In this document: one piece after another, positions 1 through 9,687 of the stretch
Layout of the letters: every line of letters starts with the position of its first letter
Numbering within the stretch: position 1 is the stretch's first letter
NCBI GenBank assembly: GCA_902623175.1
Contig: CACNSR010000011.1
Coordinates: forward strand, 1 to 64,000
DNA length: 64,000 nucleotides
Source: Halieaceae bacterium
GTDB taxonomy: Bacteria > Pseudomonadota > Gammaproteobacteria > Pseudomonadales > Halieaceae
Direction of reading: 5' to 3'
Made by a program: the position numbers and the translations under genes
Notes under the pieces: model-generated
Seen by the model: only the letters and a program-made list of their open reading frames with translations
What the model was told of the DNA's origin: nothing
Databases searched by the model: none

Positions 1-282
1 ATTGATTTGCGCACGCTGTCTCCGCTGGATGAAGGTTCGGTGTTGGAAAGCCTTGCCAAGACCGGGCGTATGGTGGTCGTGGATGAATCAAACCCCTACT
101 GCAGTATGGCCTCAGAGATCGCGGGGTTAGTGGTGGAGCGCGGTTTCGATACTCTAGATGCGCCGGTCAAGCGGGTGACCTCACCGCACACGCCGGTGCC
201 GGCAACGCCCTGCCTCGAGGCCAACTATGTGCCCAGCGTGGAGCGGGTCATGGCGGCGGTAGAAGAAACTTTGTCTTACTGA
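1..282 (+). CDS. 2-oxoacid/acetoin dehydrogenase E1 component beta subunit, C-terminal fragment (gene begins upstream of window)
   Basis: Open frame from base 1; transketolase C-terminal-like sequence GRMVVVDESNPYCSMASEIAGLVVERGFDTLDAPVKRVTSPHTPVP; followed by an E2 gene at 2214. Confidence 0.85.
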   Translation: MDLRTLSPLDEGSVLESLAKTGRMVVVDESNPYCSMASEIAGLVVERGFDTLDAPVKRVTSPHTPVPATPCLEANYVPSVERVMAAVEETLSY

Positions 283-307
283 CAAGAATGGAAGAAGCGA
301 CCCAGAG

Positions 308-2221
308 ATGATCACAGTAAAAGATCTGATGTGGCGACTAAGCTTGATGATGGCCGCCGCGGTGTTGATGCCGATAGCTAATGCCGCGCCCTCCAGCACG
401 AGCATACCCACTGACGGGTCGACGACAGAGGCGGCCGACGGCATGGCGCTGTATCAAGCGCACTGCGCTGCCTGCCACGACGGCCAGGTCCCGCGCGCAC
501 CGCACGTGATTACTTTTTCTACGATCGGTGCTGACACCGTATTAAATGCCATGAACAACGGTGTGATGCGCGCGCAGGCCTCGGCGTTGTCTGCGAGTGA
601 ACGCGAGGTGCTCGCAGGCTTTTTAGCCGGAGAGGCGATGGCCCCGCCAAAACCGATTCTGGCGTGTTCTGATCCGATGAGCGCGCTTGCCAAGAGCGAT
701 GCTGCAGCCATGCAGGGCTGGGGCGGTAATGCCGAAAATCACCGTCATAGCGATGGCGCTGTCGCAGGGTTGGACCGCAACAACGTGGATCAGCTCGCAC
801 TCAAATGGGTATTTGCGTATCCGGGCGCCTTGCGCGCGCGGTCACAACCCTTGGTGCATGGCGGCGTGATCTTTGTCGGGTCGCAGTCGGGTGACATTTA
901 TGCCCTCGATCTGGAATCAGGTTGCGCCCATTGGACCTACTCGGCGGGGGCCGAGGTCCGCAGCAGTCTGTCGCTTGGTGAGGTACCGGGTCGCGACGAC
1001 CCGGTGCTCTACATGGGTGATTTCAGCGCCACGGTGCATGCCATCGATGCAAGCGATGGCTCCTTGGTGTGGCGCTCGCCAGTAGGGGACCATCCAGATG
1101 CGACTATCACCGGGTCCCCCAAACTTCACGGGGGGAGCCTCTATGTCCCTATCTCGTCGTCAGAGTGGGCCACCGCAGCTGATCCAGGCTACGCCTGCTG
1201 CACCTTTCGCGGTGGCGTGGTGTCAGTGGATGCTGCGTCGGGCGAGCTAAATTGGCGCGCACATGTGATCGAAGAGCCAGCAGTGGAAACCGGTGAGACG
1301 AATCCCTTTGGTTCGGTGCGAAAAGGCCCTGCGGGTGCCCCGGTCTGGAACAGCCCGACCATCGACGCCGAGCGCGGCGTTCTCTATGTCGGCACTGGCG
1401 AGGCCTACACCTCGCCAGCAGCGGATACGAGTGATGCGGTACTGGCGTTTTCTCTGGCCACCGGCGAGCGTCAGTGGGCGAAGCAGCTGCTGGGGGGAGA
1501 TGCCTGGAATATGGCGTGTTTCATCGGCGAGGCAGCCAACTGCCCGGAGGAGGACGGCCCGGATCTGGACATCGGCGCTTCAACAGTGCTGTGGCCTGGC
1601 GGCGAGCGCGATTATTTGCTGGTGGGTCAGAAGAGTGGTGATGTTTACGCGCTGGATCCTGACAAGGGCGGTGCGATTGTCTGGCATAACAAAGTCGGTC
1701 GCGGTGGCTTCCTTGGGGGTGTCCACTGGGGCATGTCAGTGAATAGCGACTCTCTCTTTGTCCCAATCGCTGATACGACGATCACTGGGCGCTTCACCGG
1801 GCCAGTTTCTCCGGGTATACATGCGTTGGACCCGACCTCAGGTGAGGTTCGCTGGTACACGCCCAGCGTTGCTGACTGCGACGGCAAGTCGCCAATCCCC
1901 GTCTGCGATCAAGGCATGTCCGCCGCGATTTCCAGTACCGACCAATTGGTATTTGCCGGTAGCCTCGACGGCAACCTAAATGTATACGACAGCGTCTCCG
2001 GAGAGATCCTCTGGTCGTTCGATACCTTCGGTGACTTCGAATCAGTATCGGGCGATATCGCATTGGGGGGCTCTATCGAGTCTGACGGCCCCGTGCTGTA
2101 CAAGGGGCATGTGCTGATCAATTCTGGGTACCAGTTCGGTGCGCGTATGCCAGGTAATGCCCTAATGGTCTTTGCATTGCAGCCGAAAGCGGACCTTGCG
2201 CAGAGTGCTGCCAATGAGTGA
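308..2221 (+). CDS. Cytochrome c/PQQ quinoprotein, polyvinyl-alcohol-dehydrogenase-like
   Basis: N-terminal signal-like segment, haem motif CAACH, then PQQ beta-propeller repeats (VFVGSQSGDIYALDLESG, LYVGTGEAY, LVGQKSGDVYALDPDKG). Confidence 0.8.
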   Translation: MITVKDLMWRLSLMMAAAVLMPIANAAPSSTSIPTDGSTTEAADGMALYQAHCAACHDGQVPRAPHVITFSTIGADTVLNAMNNGVMRAQASALSASEREVLAGFLAGEAMAPPKPILACSDPMSALAKSDAAAMQGWGGNAENHRHSDGAVAGLDRNNVDQLALKWVFAYPGALRARSQPLVHGGVIFVGSQSGDIYALDLESGCAHWTYSAGAEVRSSLSLGEVPGRDDPVLYMGDFSATVHAIDASDGSLVWRSPVGDHPDATITGSPKLHGGSLYVPISSSEWATAADPGYACCTFRGGVVSVDAASGELNWRAHVIEEPAVETGETNPFGSVRKGPAGAPVWNSPTIDAERGVLYVGTGEAYTSPAADTSDAVLAFSLATGERQWAKQLLGGDAWNMACFIGEAANCPEEDGPDLDIGASTVLWPGGERDYLLVGQKSGDVYALDPDKGGAIVWHNKVGRGGFLGGVHWGMSVNSDSLFVPIADTTITGRFTGPVSPGIHALDPTSGEVRWYTPSVADCDGKSPIPVCDQGMSAAISSTDQLVFAGSLDGNLNVYDSVSGEILWSFDTFGDFESVSGDIALGGSIESDGPVLYKGHVLINSGYQFGARMPGNALMVFALQPKADLAQSAANE

Positions 2222-3392
2222 TGGACTGGATGCGGTAACGATTCCCAAGTGGGGGATCGAGATGACCCATGGCACGATCGTTGCCTGGCATAAGTCCGTC
2301 GGCGATGCAGTCAAGGCCGGCGAGGAAATCGTTGACATCGAAACCGACAAAATCGTGAACAGTTTTGAGGCGCGAAGTTCTGGCACCCTGGTGCGGCTGC
2401 TGGCAGAGATCGGTGACGAGCTCCCGGTGGGGCATTTGATTGGCGTTATCGCGTCTGACGCCGTGACGGAAGATGCTATCGATGCCTTTATCGCTGCACA
2501 AAGTCGCGATGAGGACGCTGCGCCCGCAGCTGAGAAAACGTCTACCCCAGCTGAACCCACAGCATCCAGCGAAACTGACGCCGCGCCCGTGCGCATTGCA
2601 CCCGCTTTACGGCGCAAGCTCGATGCCGCCGGTATCGACCCGGCGCAACTCACAGGCACCGGGCCCCAGGGTCGCATTGTGAAAGCCGACGTGGATCTTG
2701 CGGTCGAGCAAAGCGCGGCTGGCGCAGCCCCTGCCGCACCTGCGATATCGGGTGGCGAGCCGTTGCCCTCACAGCAAGCGACCGTTGCGCGCAAGCTCTC
2801 TCAAGCGCAGTCCACGCTGCCGCTATACCATGTCAGTATGGATGCGCAGGTAGATGAGATAATGGCCACATTGCCAAATGGCGCATCGGTGAACGATCTC
2901 ATTGTTGCCGCGGTTCAGCAGTCGCTTGTGTCCCATCCAGAGCTCAACCAGACCTTTGACGGTGAGCGATTGACCGCAGTTCATGGACAGCCTGTGGGTA
3001 TCGCCGTAGCAACAGATGCCAATGTGGTTCTGGCACCGGTGGTGCAAACGGCTGCGGACGCAGACCTTGAGGCACTGGCCAGGCATTCAGGTGAACTGAT
3101 TAGCCGTGCCCGCGGTGGCAAGATAATGGCGTCTGATCAGGTACCTGCCGCCATCACCGTCAGTAACCTGGGCATGTATGGTGTGACGGCATTTACCGCC
3201 ATGGTGACACCGCCACAAGTCATGGTGCTGTCAGTGGGCGCGGTGCAGCGAATACCCGTATTCAATGAGGCTGACGAAGTCGTGGCGCGATCTGTCATCA
3301 CGCTCACATTGGGGAGTGACCATCGAGTGGTAAATGGCGCTCAGGCAGCGGCGTTTCTTAAAACAGTGGTTGCCGGACTCGAGAACAATTGA
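2214..3392 (+). CDS. Dihydrolipoamide acyltransferase (E2) of a 2-oxoacid/acetoin dehydrogenase complex
   Basis: Lipoyl domain (VDIETDKIVNSFE), E3-binding domain (APALRRKLDAAGIDPAQLTGTGPQGRIVKADV), catalytic domain ending LTLGSDHRVVNGAQAAAFL; ATG overlaps upstream stop. Confidence 0.9.
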   Translation: MSDGLDAVTIPKWGIEMTHGTIVAWHKSVGDAVKAGEEIVDIETDKIVNSFEARSSGTLVRLLAEIGDELPVGHLIGVIASDAVTEDAIDAFIAAQSRDEDAAPAAEKTSTPAEPTASSETDAAPVRIAPALRRKLDAAGIDPAQLTGTGPQGRIVKADVDLAVEQSAAGAAPAAPAISGGEPLPSQQATVARKLSQAQSTLPLYHVSMDAQVDEIMATLPNGASVNDLIVAAVQQSLVSHPELNQTFDGERLTAVHGQPVGIAVATDANVVLAPVVQTAADADLEALARHSGELISRARGGKIMASDQVPAAITVSNLGMYGVTAFTAMVTPPQVMVLSVGAVQRIPVFNEADEVVARSVITLTLGSDHRVVNGAQAAAFLKTVVAGLENN

Positions 3393-3410
3393 TTTGAGAC
3401 GGTGATGCCT

Positions 3411-3854
3411 TTAAGCGTCGCCAGCGATATCCAGTTGTGCGGCGCCATCCTGTGCCGCTTTCAGTGTCATCGCGTTGAACACATAGTCGACTTCACCTTC
3501 GGCGGTGAAATAGGTGACAGCGCCCTCACCCAGAAACAGCATCTCGGTTTCCACTACGCAATGCGCATCGCTATGCTCGGCAAACACCGGTTCAAAGCCA
3601 TAGGTCCCGGCAGGGGCGATACCCACGTCGTAGATCAACTCGCCCCTCAGAATAAAAAACTGGCCGGTACCTTCGTGCCGATGCGCCTGAAATCTCGCCC
3701 CAGGATCCATGTGCACATAGAGCGCCCACTGGCCCGTTTTTTCACAGATCCGGAGCACCTTGAACTGGGTACCGCCACCCACGTCCAGCCAGGCGAGCTC
3801 GTGAATGTTGGCAAGTAGGTCGCCTGCAGGTGTTGTGATAATGGGTGCATTCAT
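3411..3854 (-). CDS. Cupin-domain protein, 2,4'-dihydroxyacetophenone/acetylacetone dioxygenase-like
   Basis: Cupin motif PGARFQAHRHEGTGQFFILRGEL; internal ATG chosen as start. Confidence 0.65.
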   Translation of the reverse strand: MNAPIITTPAGDLLANIHELAWLDVGGGTQFKVLRICEKTGQWALYVHMDPGARFQAHRHEGTGQFFILRGELIYDVGIAPAGTYGFEPVFAEHSDAHCVVETEMLFLGEGAVTYFTAEGEVDYVFNAMTLKAAQDGAAQLDIAGDA

Positions 3855-3864
3855 GAGATTTGCC

Positions 3865-5953
3865 TCAAGATTTATCGGGTAGCGTGAAGGCAATCAAGTA
3901 ATCTCCCGGGGGCGTGCCCATGGCGGCGTGCCCGCCTGCGGCGATCACCACGTACTGTTTACCGTTCTCGCTGAGCTGGTAGGTAATGGGCAGGCCATGC
4001 CCCGAAGTCGGCAGTCGGCCTTTCCAGAGTTCTTCCCCGGTATCCGTATCAAATGCTCGTAGGAAATGATCGGTGGTCGCGCCAATGAAGGTGAGGCCAC
4101 TGGCCGTGCTCACCGGGCCGCCGAGATTGGGGGATCCCCGGATGTACCAAAACGGCCAGGGCGCCATGTCCCGCGTGGTGCCCAGCGGCACCTGCCAATC
4201 CACATTGCCGGTTTGCAGATCAATGCCCGCGAGGGTCCCCCAGGGTGGAGGTGTACAGGGCACGCCGAGCGGTGAGACAAAACCGAGCCAACGCCGATTG
4301 CAGTAGGGTGTGCCCTCGGAGGGTTCGAGCAAAAACGGACCGTCTGCCACCGGTTCCGGACCTTCGCCGTCACACTGGTCCCGGGGAATCAGTTGCAACA
4401 CCGTCCCCATGTGGAGCGTGTTGACCACCAGTTTCTGGCGGCCAGGATCGATCGACGGCCCCCCCCCAGTTTTGTCCGCCGAAGGCGCTGGGCATGTGCA
4501 GCGCACCCTCCAGCGAAGCGGGGGTAAAGGGCCCTTCATAACGTAAATTGGCGAGCGTATCTTTGCAGGCCCACTTGTCCCAGGGGACCAAGCCCCAGAC
4601 AGGATCTCTCTCGCCCGGCAAATCGAATAACGAGCGAGGCTTGGTGGGTACTGGCTGGGTGGGGGACGTGTAGTCACCGGACACGGTCCCCTGTGGCATT
4701 GGTACCTCTTCGACAGGGAACAGAGGCTCGCCTGTCACCCTATCCAGCATAAAGACATATCCCTGCTTGGTGGTTTGGGCCAAGCCCTTGACCGCGCGAT
4801 CCTCGATCTCTGTTTCAAACAACGTTGGCTGGGAGGGCACGTCAAAATCCCAGATATCGTGATGTACGGTTTGGAAGTGCCACTCCACTTCTCCCGTGGC
4901 GATGGTTAGGGCTACTACTGAGCTCGAGTAGTGATCGAGGTTGCCGCGGTGTCCCCCGTAGTAGTCGGGCGAGGTATTGCCGGTGGGGACATAGACCAGA
5001 CCCAGTTCGGGGTCGACCGACAGGTAGGACCAGGAGTTGGTCGTGCCCTGTTGATAGCGCTGATCTGTGGCGCTATCTGTCGCCGACGAACTATCTCTGT
5101 CCTCGTCAGCCATGACCGCGTATGAGGGTTCAACGGCGACAACAGGCTCCCAGGCCCACAATAGTTCGCCGGTGGTTAAATCATAGGCGCGCACCACGCC
5201 ACTAGGGACTGCGGTGGTGATGTTATCTGCAACCGAGCCGCCCGTGATCAACGTATTGCCGGTAATCGCCGGCGGAGTATTCAACATGTAGAACCCGGCC
5301 TCATAGGGGCCAAGGCCTTTACTAAGGTCGAGTTCCGTCACATCCCCAAACGGGCAGGTCTGACCGGTCCCTGCATCAAGGCCTACGACCCGCGCATCCA
5401 TGAGCGGTGCAATGACCACGCGATGGCAAGGTTCCGTAGGCGGGACGCGTTTGTCAGTCCATTGGGTCACGCCGCGACAGCGTGGCATGGGAAAGCTTTC
5501 CAGATCAATGTCGGGAGAGTAGGACCAGCGCTCGGCGCCGGTTTCGGCGTGAATAGCCAGAATGCGGTTAAAAGGCGTGCAGAGATACAAATGGTCTTCG
5601 ATAAGGACAGGCGTGGCTTGCCAGGACGACTGTAGTGGCTCCTCGCCGCTTAATCCACCGATGAAGTTCTCGCCCTCTCTAAAGTCCCCCGAGCGATGCG
5701 TCCATGCAATCTCGAGATCAGTGACATTGTCTGGCGTAATTTGCGTCGCTTGACTGAAGTGCCCGCCGCCCTCGTTCGCGCCGGGCAGAGACCATCCTTG
5801 ATAAGGAGCGGTCAAAGTCAGCGGTGAGACCAGCAGTGTGGCGAGCAGCGCAAAGAGGGGCAAGATGCTCCGTGGACTGTTATGCGTCCTAGCTGGGAGA
5901 CTCGCAGGGCGATCGTACGCGATGACGCGATACACAGAGAAATTTATAGCCAC
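3865..5953 (-). pseudogene. PQQ-dependent membrane-type dehydrogenase (glucose/quinate dehydrogenase-like), interrupted by a frameshift
   Basis: ORFs 4370..5953 and 3865..4677 are the N- and C-terminal parts of one protein; removing one G from the G9 tract (minus strand, 4459-4467) joins GGQNWGG to PSIDPGRQKLVVNTLHMGTVLQLIPRDQ. Confidence 0.8.
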
Positions 5954-5958
5954 CTTGC

Positions 5959-6555
5959 TTACCTCACCACCACGGGCTCACCCGATGTTGGCGTGACATG
6001 ATGACCGTAGCCAAAGGGCAAATTGAAACCCTCGGGGAGGTCCTCGGTCATATCGAGCACCGCGGCCAGTCGGCCCACTCCGACGTAGAGCGCGCAATGC
6101 ATCAGTAGCTCCACAATTTCAGCTTCTGAAAAGAGAATTTTAAGCTGCTCAAAAAATACCTCGTCGATGGACAAATGATCACAGGCGAATCGATCCCCCA
6201 GCTCAACCGCAAGTCGCTCTCGATCGTCCAGTGACTCGGCTTCCTGCGGCTGTTCCAAACTACAGACCTCGGCCTCGGAAATATCGGCATTGGCAGCGCG
6301 GTAACGGATCGCCATGCAGCTTCGGCACTGATTGTGAAAGGCCACGCGCAGTCGCAGCAGCTCGATCAGGCGCTCAGGAAGCGTTCTTTTAGTTGTTATG
6401 GCCCCGCCAAAGCCAAGCAAACCCATTGCGAGTTCCGGTGCGTGGGCGAGCATCCTTGTTATGCCCAGCTCCAGCTCGGTCGCACTATCTGCGGCGACGA
6501 ATGTTCGGAGATCTTCACTCCACTCGGAGGTCGGTACAAAGCTGATGCGACTCAT
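5959..6555 (-). CDS. Carboxymuconolactone decarboxylase/AhpD-like family protein
   Basis: RLIELLRLRVAFHNQCRSCMAIRYRAA with CxxC-like CRSC and AhpD-like core. Confidence 0.75.
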   Translation of the reverse strand: MSRISFVPTSEWSEDLRTFVAADSATELELGITRMLAHAPELAMGLLGFGGAITTKRTLPERLIELLRLRVAFHNQCRSCMAIRYRAANADISEAEVCSLEQPQEAESLDDRERLAVELGDRFACDHLSIDEVFFEQLKILFSEAEIVELLMHCALYVGVGRLAAVLDMTEDLPEGFNLPFGYGHHVTPTSGEPVVVR

Positions 6556-6765
6556 GTGTCCCTCTTTTTATGTCATGCGCGTGCTTAGAATGGCATTTTA
6601 GAGGGGCGCTCGCGGCCTGACCACTTGTTCCGGAGGCTGGGGGGGGTCTGAAATTGATTGCGGTGTTAGCACGGTGGCGCATTCAGGTGGTTAACGTTCG
6701 CTGCGAGCCAAAAGAGGAGGGTTTTCAGCGCAATTTGCACGCGCAGAAACGGCGCTCTGGCGATG

Positions 6766-8031
6766 CTATCGCTGCGGCGACCAACCAATGTGCAGTGACA
6801 GCAAATTACGGCCAAAGAGGCTCGGTTGGTAGACTGGTTCAGGACGGTCCGGTAGCAACCAGAAGCGATCGTAGCGGCGGGTGAGTGCCTGAAACGCGCT
6901 GATGATTTCCTGACGAGCCAGTGCGGCACCTACACAGACATGTCGGCCCATGCCGAATGCGAGATGACTGCCCGCCTTTTTTCGCTGTAGATCGATTCGA
7001 TCCGGTTCTGAAAATTGCGCTTCATCGCGGTTGGCTGCGCCAAAGCGAATATTCAGCAGTTCGCCTTCCTTGAGCATGACCCCCGCAAGGTTGCCACTGT
7101 GAGCGCAGCGCCTGAACATGCCCTGCGCCGGCGACTCCAGCCGCAAAATCTCCTCTGCCAATATCGGTATCAAGGTTGGTTCGGCCAGCACGTTATTGAG
7201 TGAATCGGGGTCCTCAATGAGCAGCTTTAAACCCGAACCAATAGCCGCTGTTGTGGTTTCGTTACCGGAGGCCAAAAGATCAATGGTGATGATGGTCATC
7301 AGCTCCTGCATGGTGAAGGCCTCGCCGTCCTGATCTCGGTAAGCAATGGCCTCGCTGATCAGATCGTCCCGGGGATTTTTGCGCCGTTCTGCCACCATGT
7401 CAGCAAAGTAGGCCTGCATTTCAACCACCAGCTTTGCGCATTCGATCCTGCGCTCCCGGGTGGCCATCATGCTGAACGGCTCGACGATGGCGTCAGACCA
7501 GATCTTGAACTGACTAATGTCAGCGCGCGGCACACCCAGCAGATCCGCAATGACTATCATCGGGAGGGGATGTGCGAAGTCCTGAATAAACTCCACCTCC
7601 GAACGCCCTTCCAGCTTGTCGAGCAGTGACTCGGCGATGGCATCAATGGCGGGTGTCGCAGCACGGACTTTTTGCGCAGTGAAGAGTTTCTCCAGAAAAC
7701 CTCTGACCCGCGAATGCTGCGGCGGGTCTGATGTCGAGCAGGAGGCTAGCGGCAGCCAGCCTTTTTCCTCGTAGATATCGATGATTTCCTGAGGAATGCC
7801 GTCGTCGGGAAGGGCCATCGGGCTCACGCCGCTCAAATACTGATCCGGTGCCCTGATGATCTCGCGCGCTAATGTATAGCTGGTGACCAAGTGAAACCCG
7901 GTCGAGGGCATCCTATGCAGCGGGGCGTAATGCCGGAGGGTTTGATAGAGCCCGTAGGGGCACTGCTGGACCTCGGGATCCATCAGGTCGGGGAGCTCCA
8001 AATCCGCTACCCGCCCACCCTGATCTGACAT
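6766..8031 (-). CDS. Cytochrome P450
   Basis: I-helix LLASGNETTTAAI, ExxR (EEILRLESPAQGMFRR), haem-binding FGMGRHVCVGAALAR. Confidence 0.93.
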   Translation of the reverse strand: MSDQGGRVADLELPDLMDPEVQQCPYGLYQTLRHYAPLHRMPSTGFHLVTSYTLAREIIRAPDQYLSGVSPMALPDDGIPQEIIDIYEEKGWLPLASCSTSDPPQHSRVRGFLEKLFTAQKVRAATPAIDAIAESLLDKLEGRSEVEFIQDFAHPLPMIVIADLLGVPRADISQFKIWSDAIVEPFSMMATRERRIECAKLVVEMQAYFADMVAERRKNPRDDLISEAIAYRDQDGEAFTMQELMTIITIDLLASGNETTTAAIGSGLKLLIEDPDSLNNVLAEPTLIPILAEEILRLESPAQGMFRRCAHSGNLAGVMLKEGELLNIRFGAANRDEAQFSEPDRIDLQRKKAGSHLAFGMGRHVCVGAALARQEIISAFQALTRRYDRFWLLPDRPEPVYQPSLFGRNLLSLHIGWSPQR

Positions 8032-8040
8032 GATCTAGCG

Positions 8041-9450
8041 TTAGCTCAGCTGGTTGATCACGTCGCCAAACAGCTCTTCGTCCGAGGGGATCACCTTATC
8101 TTCCGCCAGCGGCATCGATACCCAGGTTTCGTTAATGAGATCGCGCCAGGAGATGTTGTTGTTTGTTCCATTGCCGCCCCAGGAACCGCAGCCCAAAGAA
8201 AACGTCTGCCTCATGCCGTTCCAAACATTACCGCTGTTGGAGGCTGCCTGGGGTTGGTTCACCATGACGCGGGAGGTATAGGTGTTCTCGGCCAGCTTCA
8301 TGATGTTCTCTTCGCTGCTTGAGTAGATACCGCAGCTGTGCCCCTGACCCTGATAGGCCTGAATGTTCTGCGTGAGCTCGATGGCGTGATCAATATCACG
8401 CGCGCGGTACAGCGCCATGATCACCGACAGTTTTTCACCAGAAAACGGATGCCCAGGGCCCCAGCCTTCCTCTGGCACGATGAAGAATTTCGTATCCTCT
8501 GGGATAGAAAGCCCCGCCATCTGCGCGATCTTCTCCGGTGGCTGTGCCACGATGGCAGTATTCAGATGGAGCTCTTCATCCCAAAGCGTATTGCGAAGCG
8601 CGACTTTTTCTTCTTCGTTACAAAGGTAACCGCCCTGCGCCTTCAGCTTCTCCAGCATAGCCTCATAGATGCTATCGAGCAGCACCACCGAGTTGTCCGA
8701 TGAGCAGGACGCCGCTAGATCCAGGGTTTTCGACAGGCGAATTTTCTCTGCTGCTGCGTCGAGATCAGCTGTGTCATCTACCGTAATGACGGCGTTACCC
8801 ACACCGACGCCTAGCGCGGGTGAGCCACTGGAGTAGGCTGCGTGCACCATGGCACCGCCGCCGGTAGCGAGCACCAGGTCGCACTGGCGCATTAATTCGT
8901 TAGTGGTCTCGAGGCTGGGCGTTTCGATGCCGATCACCAGATCCTCGGGTGCCCCCATTTTCTTCAGCGCGGCGCGCATCAGGTCACAGATCTTTTTGTT
9001 GGTCAGCTTGGCGCGTGGATGGGGTGCAACGATGATCGAGTTACGGCCTTTGACGGCGTGAATGCCCTTGATAACGGGGGTGGCTTCCGGGTTGGTCGAC
9101 GGCGCCAGTGCGCCGATCACGCCCAGCGGCTTTGCAAGAACGCGGATATTGCGTTCCGGATATTCCTCAATGATGCCGACTGACTTGTCATGAATGATGT
9201 CGAGAAGTGTCGCACGGGTCTTACGCTGGATCTTCAGGAATTTCCCGTCGTAGTTGCCAAGCTGGGTCTCATCAACGGTGAATTGGGCAATCTCTTCCGC
9301 CATACCTGGCCTGGCCACGGACCATACCATGGCTCGTATCAACCCATCGACTCGCTCCTGGGAGTAGTGCTCGATCTGTTTTTGCGCGGCGCGCGATCGC
9401 GCAACCAGATCCGCGATAAATGCCTTGGCGTCACCATTATCTTGCGACAT
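8041..9450 (-). CDS. Aldehyde dehydrogenase, CoA-acylating type (acetaldehyde/sulfoacetaldehyde dehydrogenase-like)
   Basis: PLGVIGALAPSTNPEATPVIKGIHAVKGRNSIIVAPHPRA, ATGGGAMVHAAYSSGSPALGVGVGN, active-site region LAASCSSDNSVV; internal start MSQDNG used. Confidence 0.85.
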   Translation of the reverse strand: MSQDNGDAKAFIADLVARSRAAQKQIEHYSQERVDGLIRAMVWSVARPGMAEEIAQFTVDETQLGNYDGKFLKIQRKTRATLLDIIHDKSVGIIEEYPERNIRVLAKPLGVIGALAPSTNPEATPVIKGIHAVKGRNSIIVAPHPRAKLTNKKICDLMRAALKKMGAPEDLVIGIETPSLETTNELMRQCDLVLATGGGAMVHAAYSSGSPALGVGVGNAVITVDDTADLDAAAEKIRLSKTLDLAASCSSDNSVVLLDSIYEAMLEKLKAQGGYLCNEEEKVALRNTLWDEELHLNTAIVAQPPEKIAQMAGLSIPEDTKFFIVPEEGWGPGHPFSGEKLSVIMALYRARDIDHAIELTQNIQAYQGQGHSCGIYSSSEENIMKLAENTYTSRVMVNQPQAASNSGNVWNGMRQTFSLGCGSWGGNGTNNNISWRDLINETWVSMPLAEDKVIPSDEELFGDVINQLS

Positions 9451-9687
9451 GACGGTCCAACCCCCAATTACCAAAAAACCGAGATCTAAGGGTAAACCGC
9501 CCGGCCGTCTCATGCCAGTAAACTCATTCCAAAAACTAAGTAATGATGCGGCTTGCAATCGATTTCACCGGTGTATCGAAACATCGGGTTGAGCCATAAT
9601 CGGTTTATACTGTGCGTCCCGCGAAGCGAGATCTCTTTGTCCCGCGACGCACAGTGTCGATAGCCTCAAGCGGTTGGAGCACCCTGA

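Noticed and set aside
2162-2794. 210-aa minus-strand ORF rich in Ser/Ala
   Set aside because: Antisense to the E2 gene; low-complexity translation of the Ala/Pro linker region.
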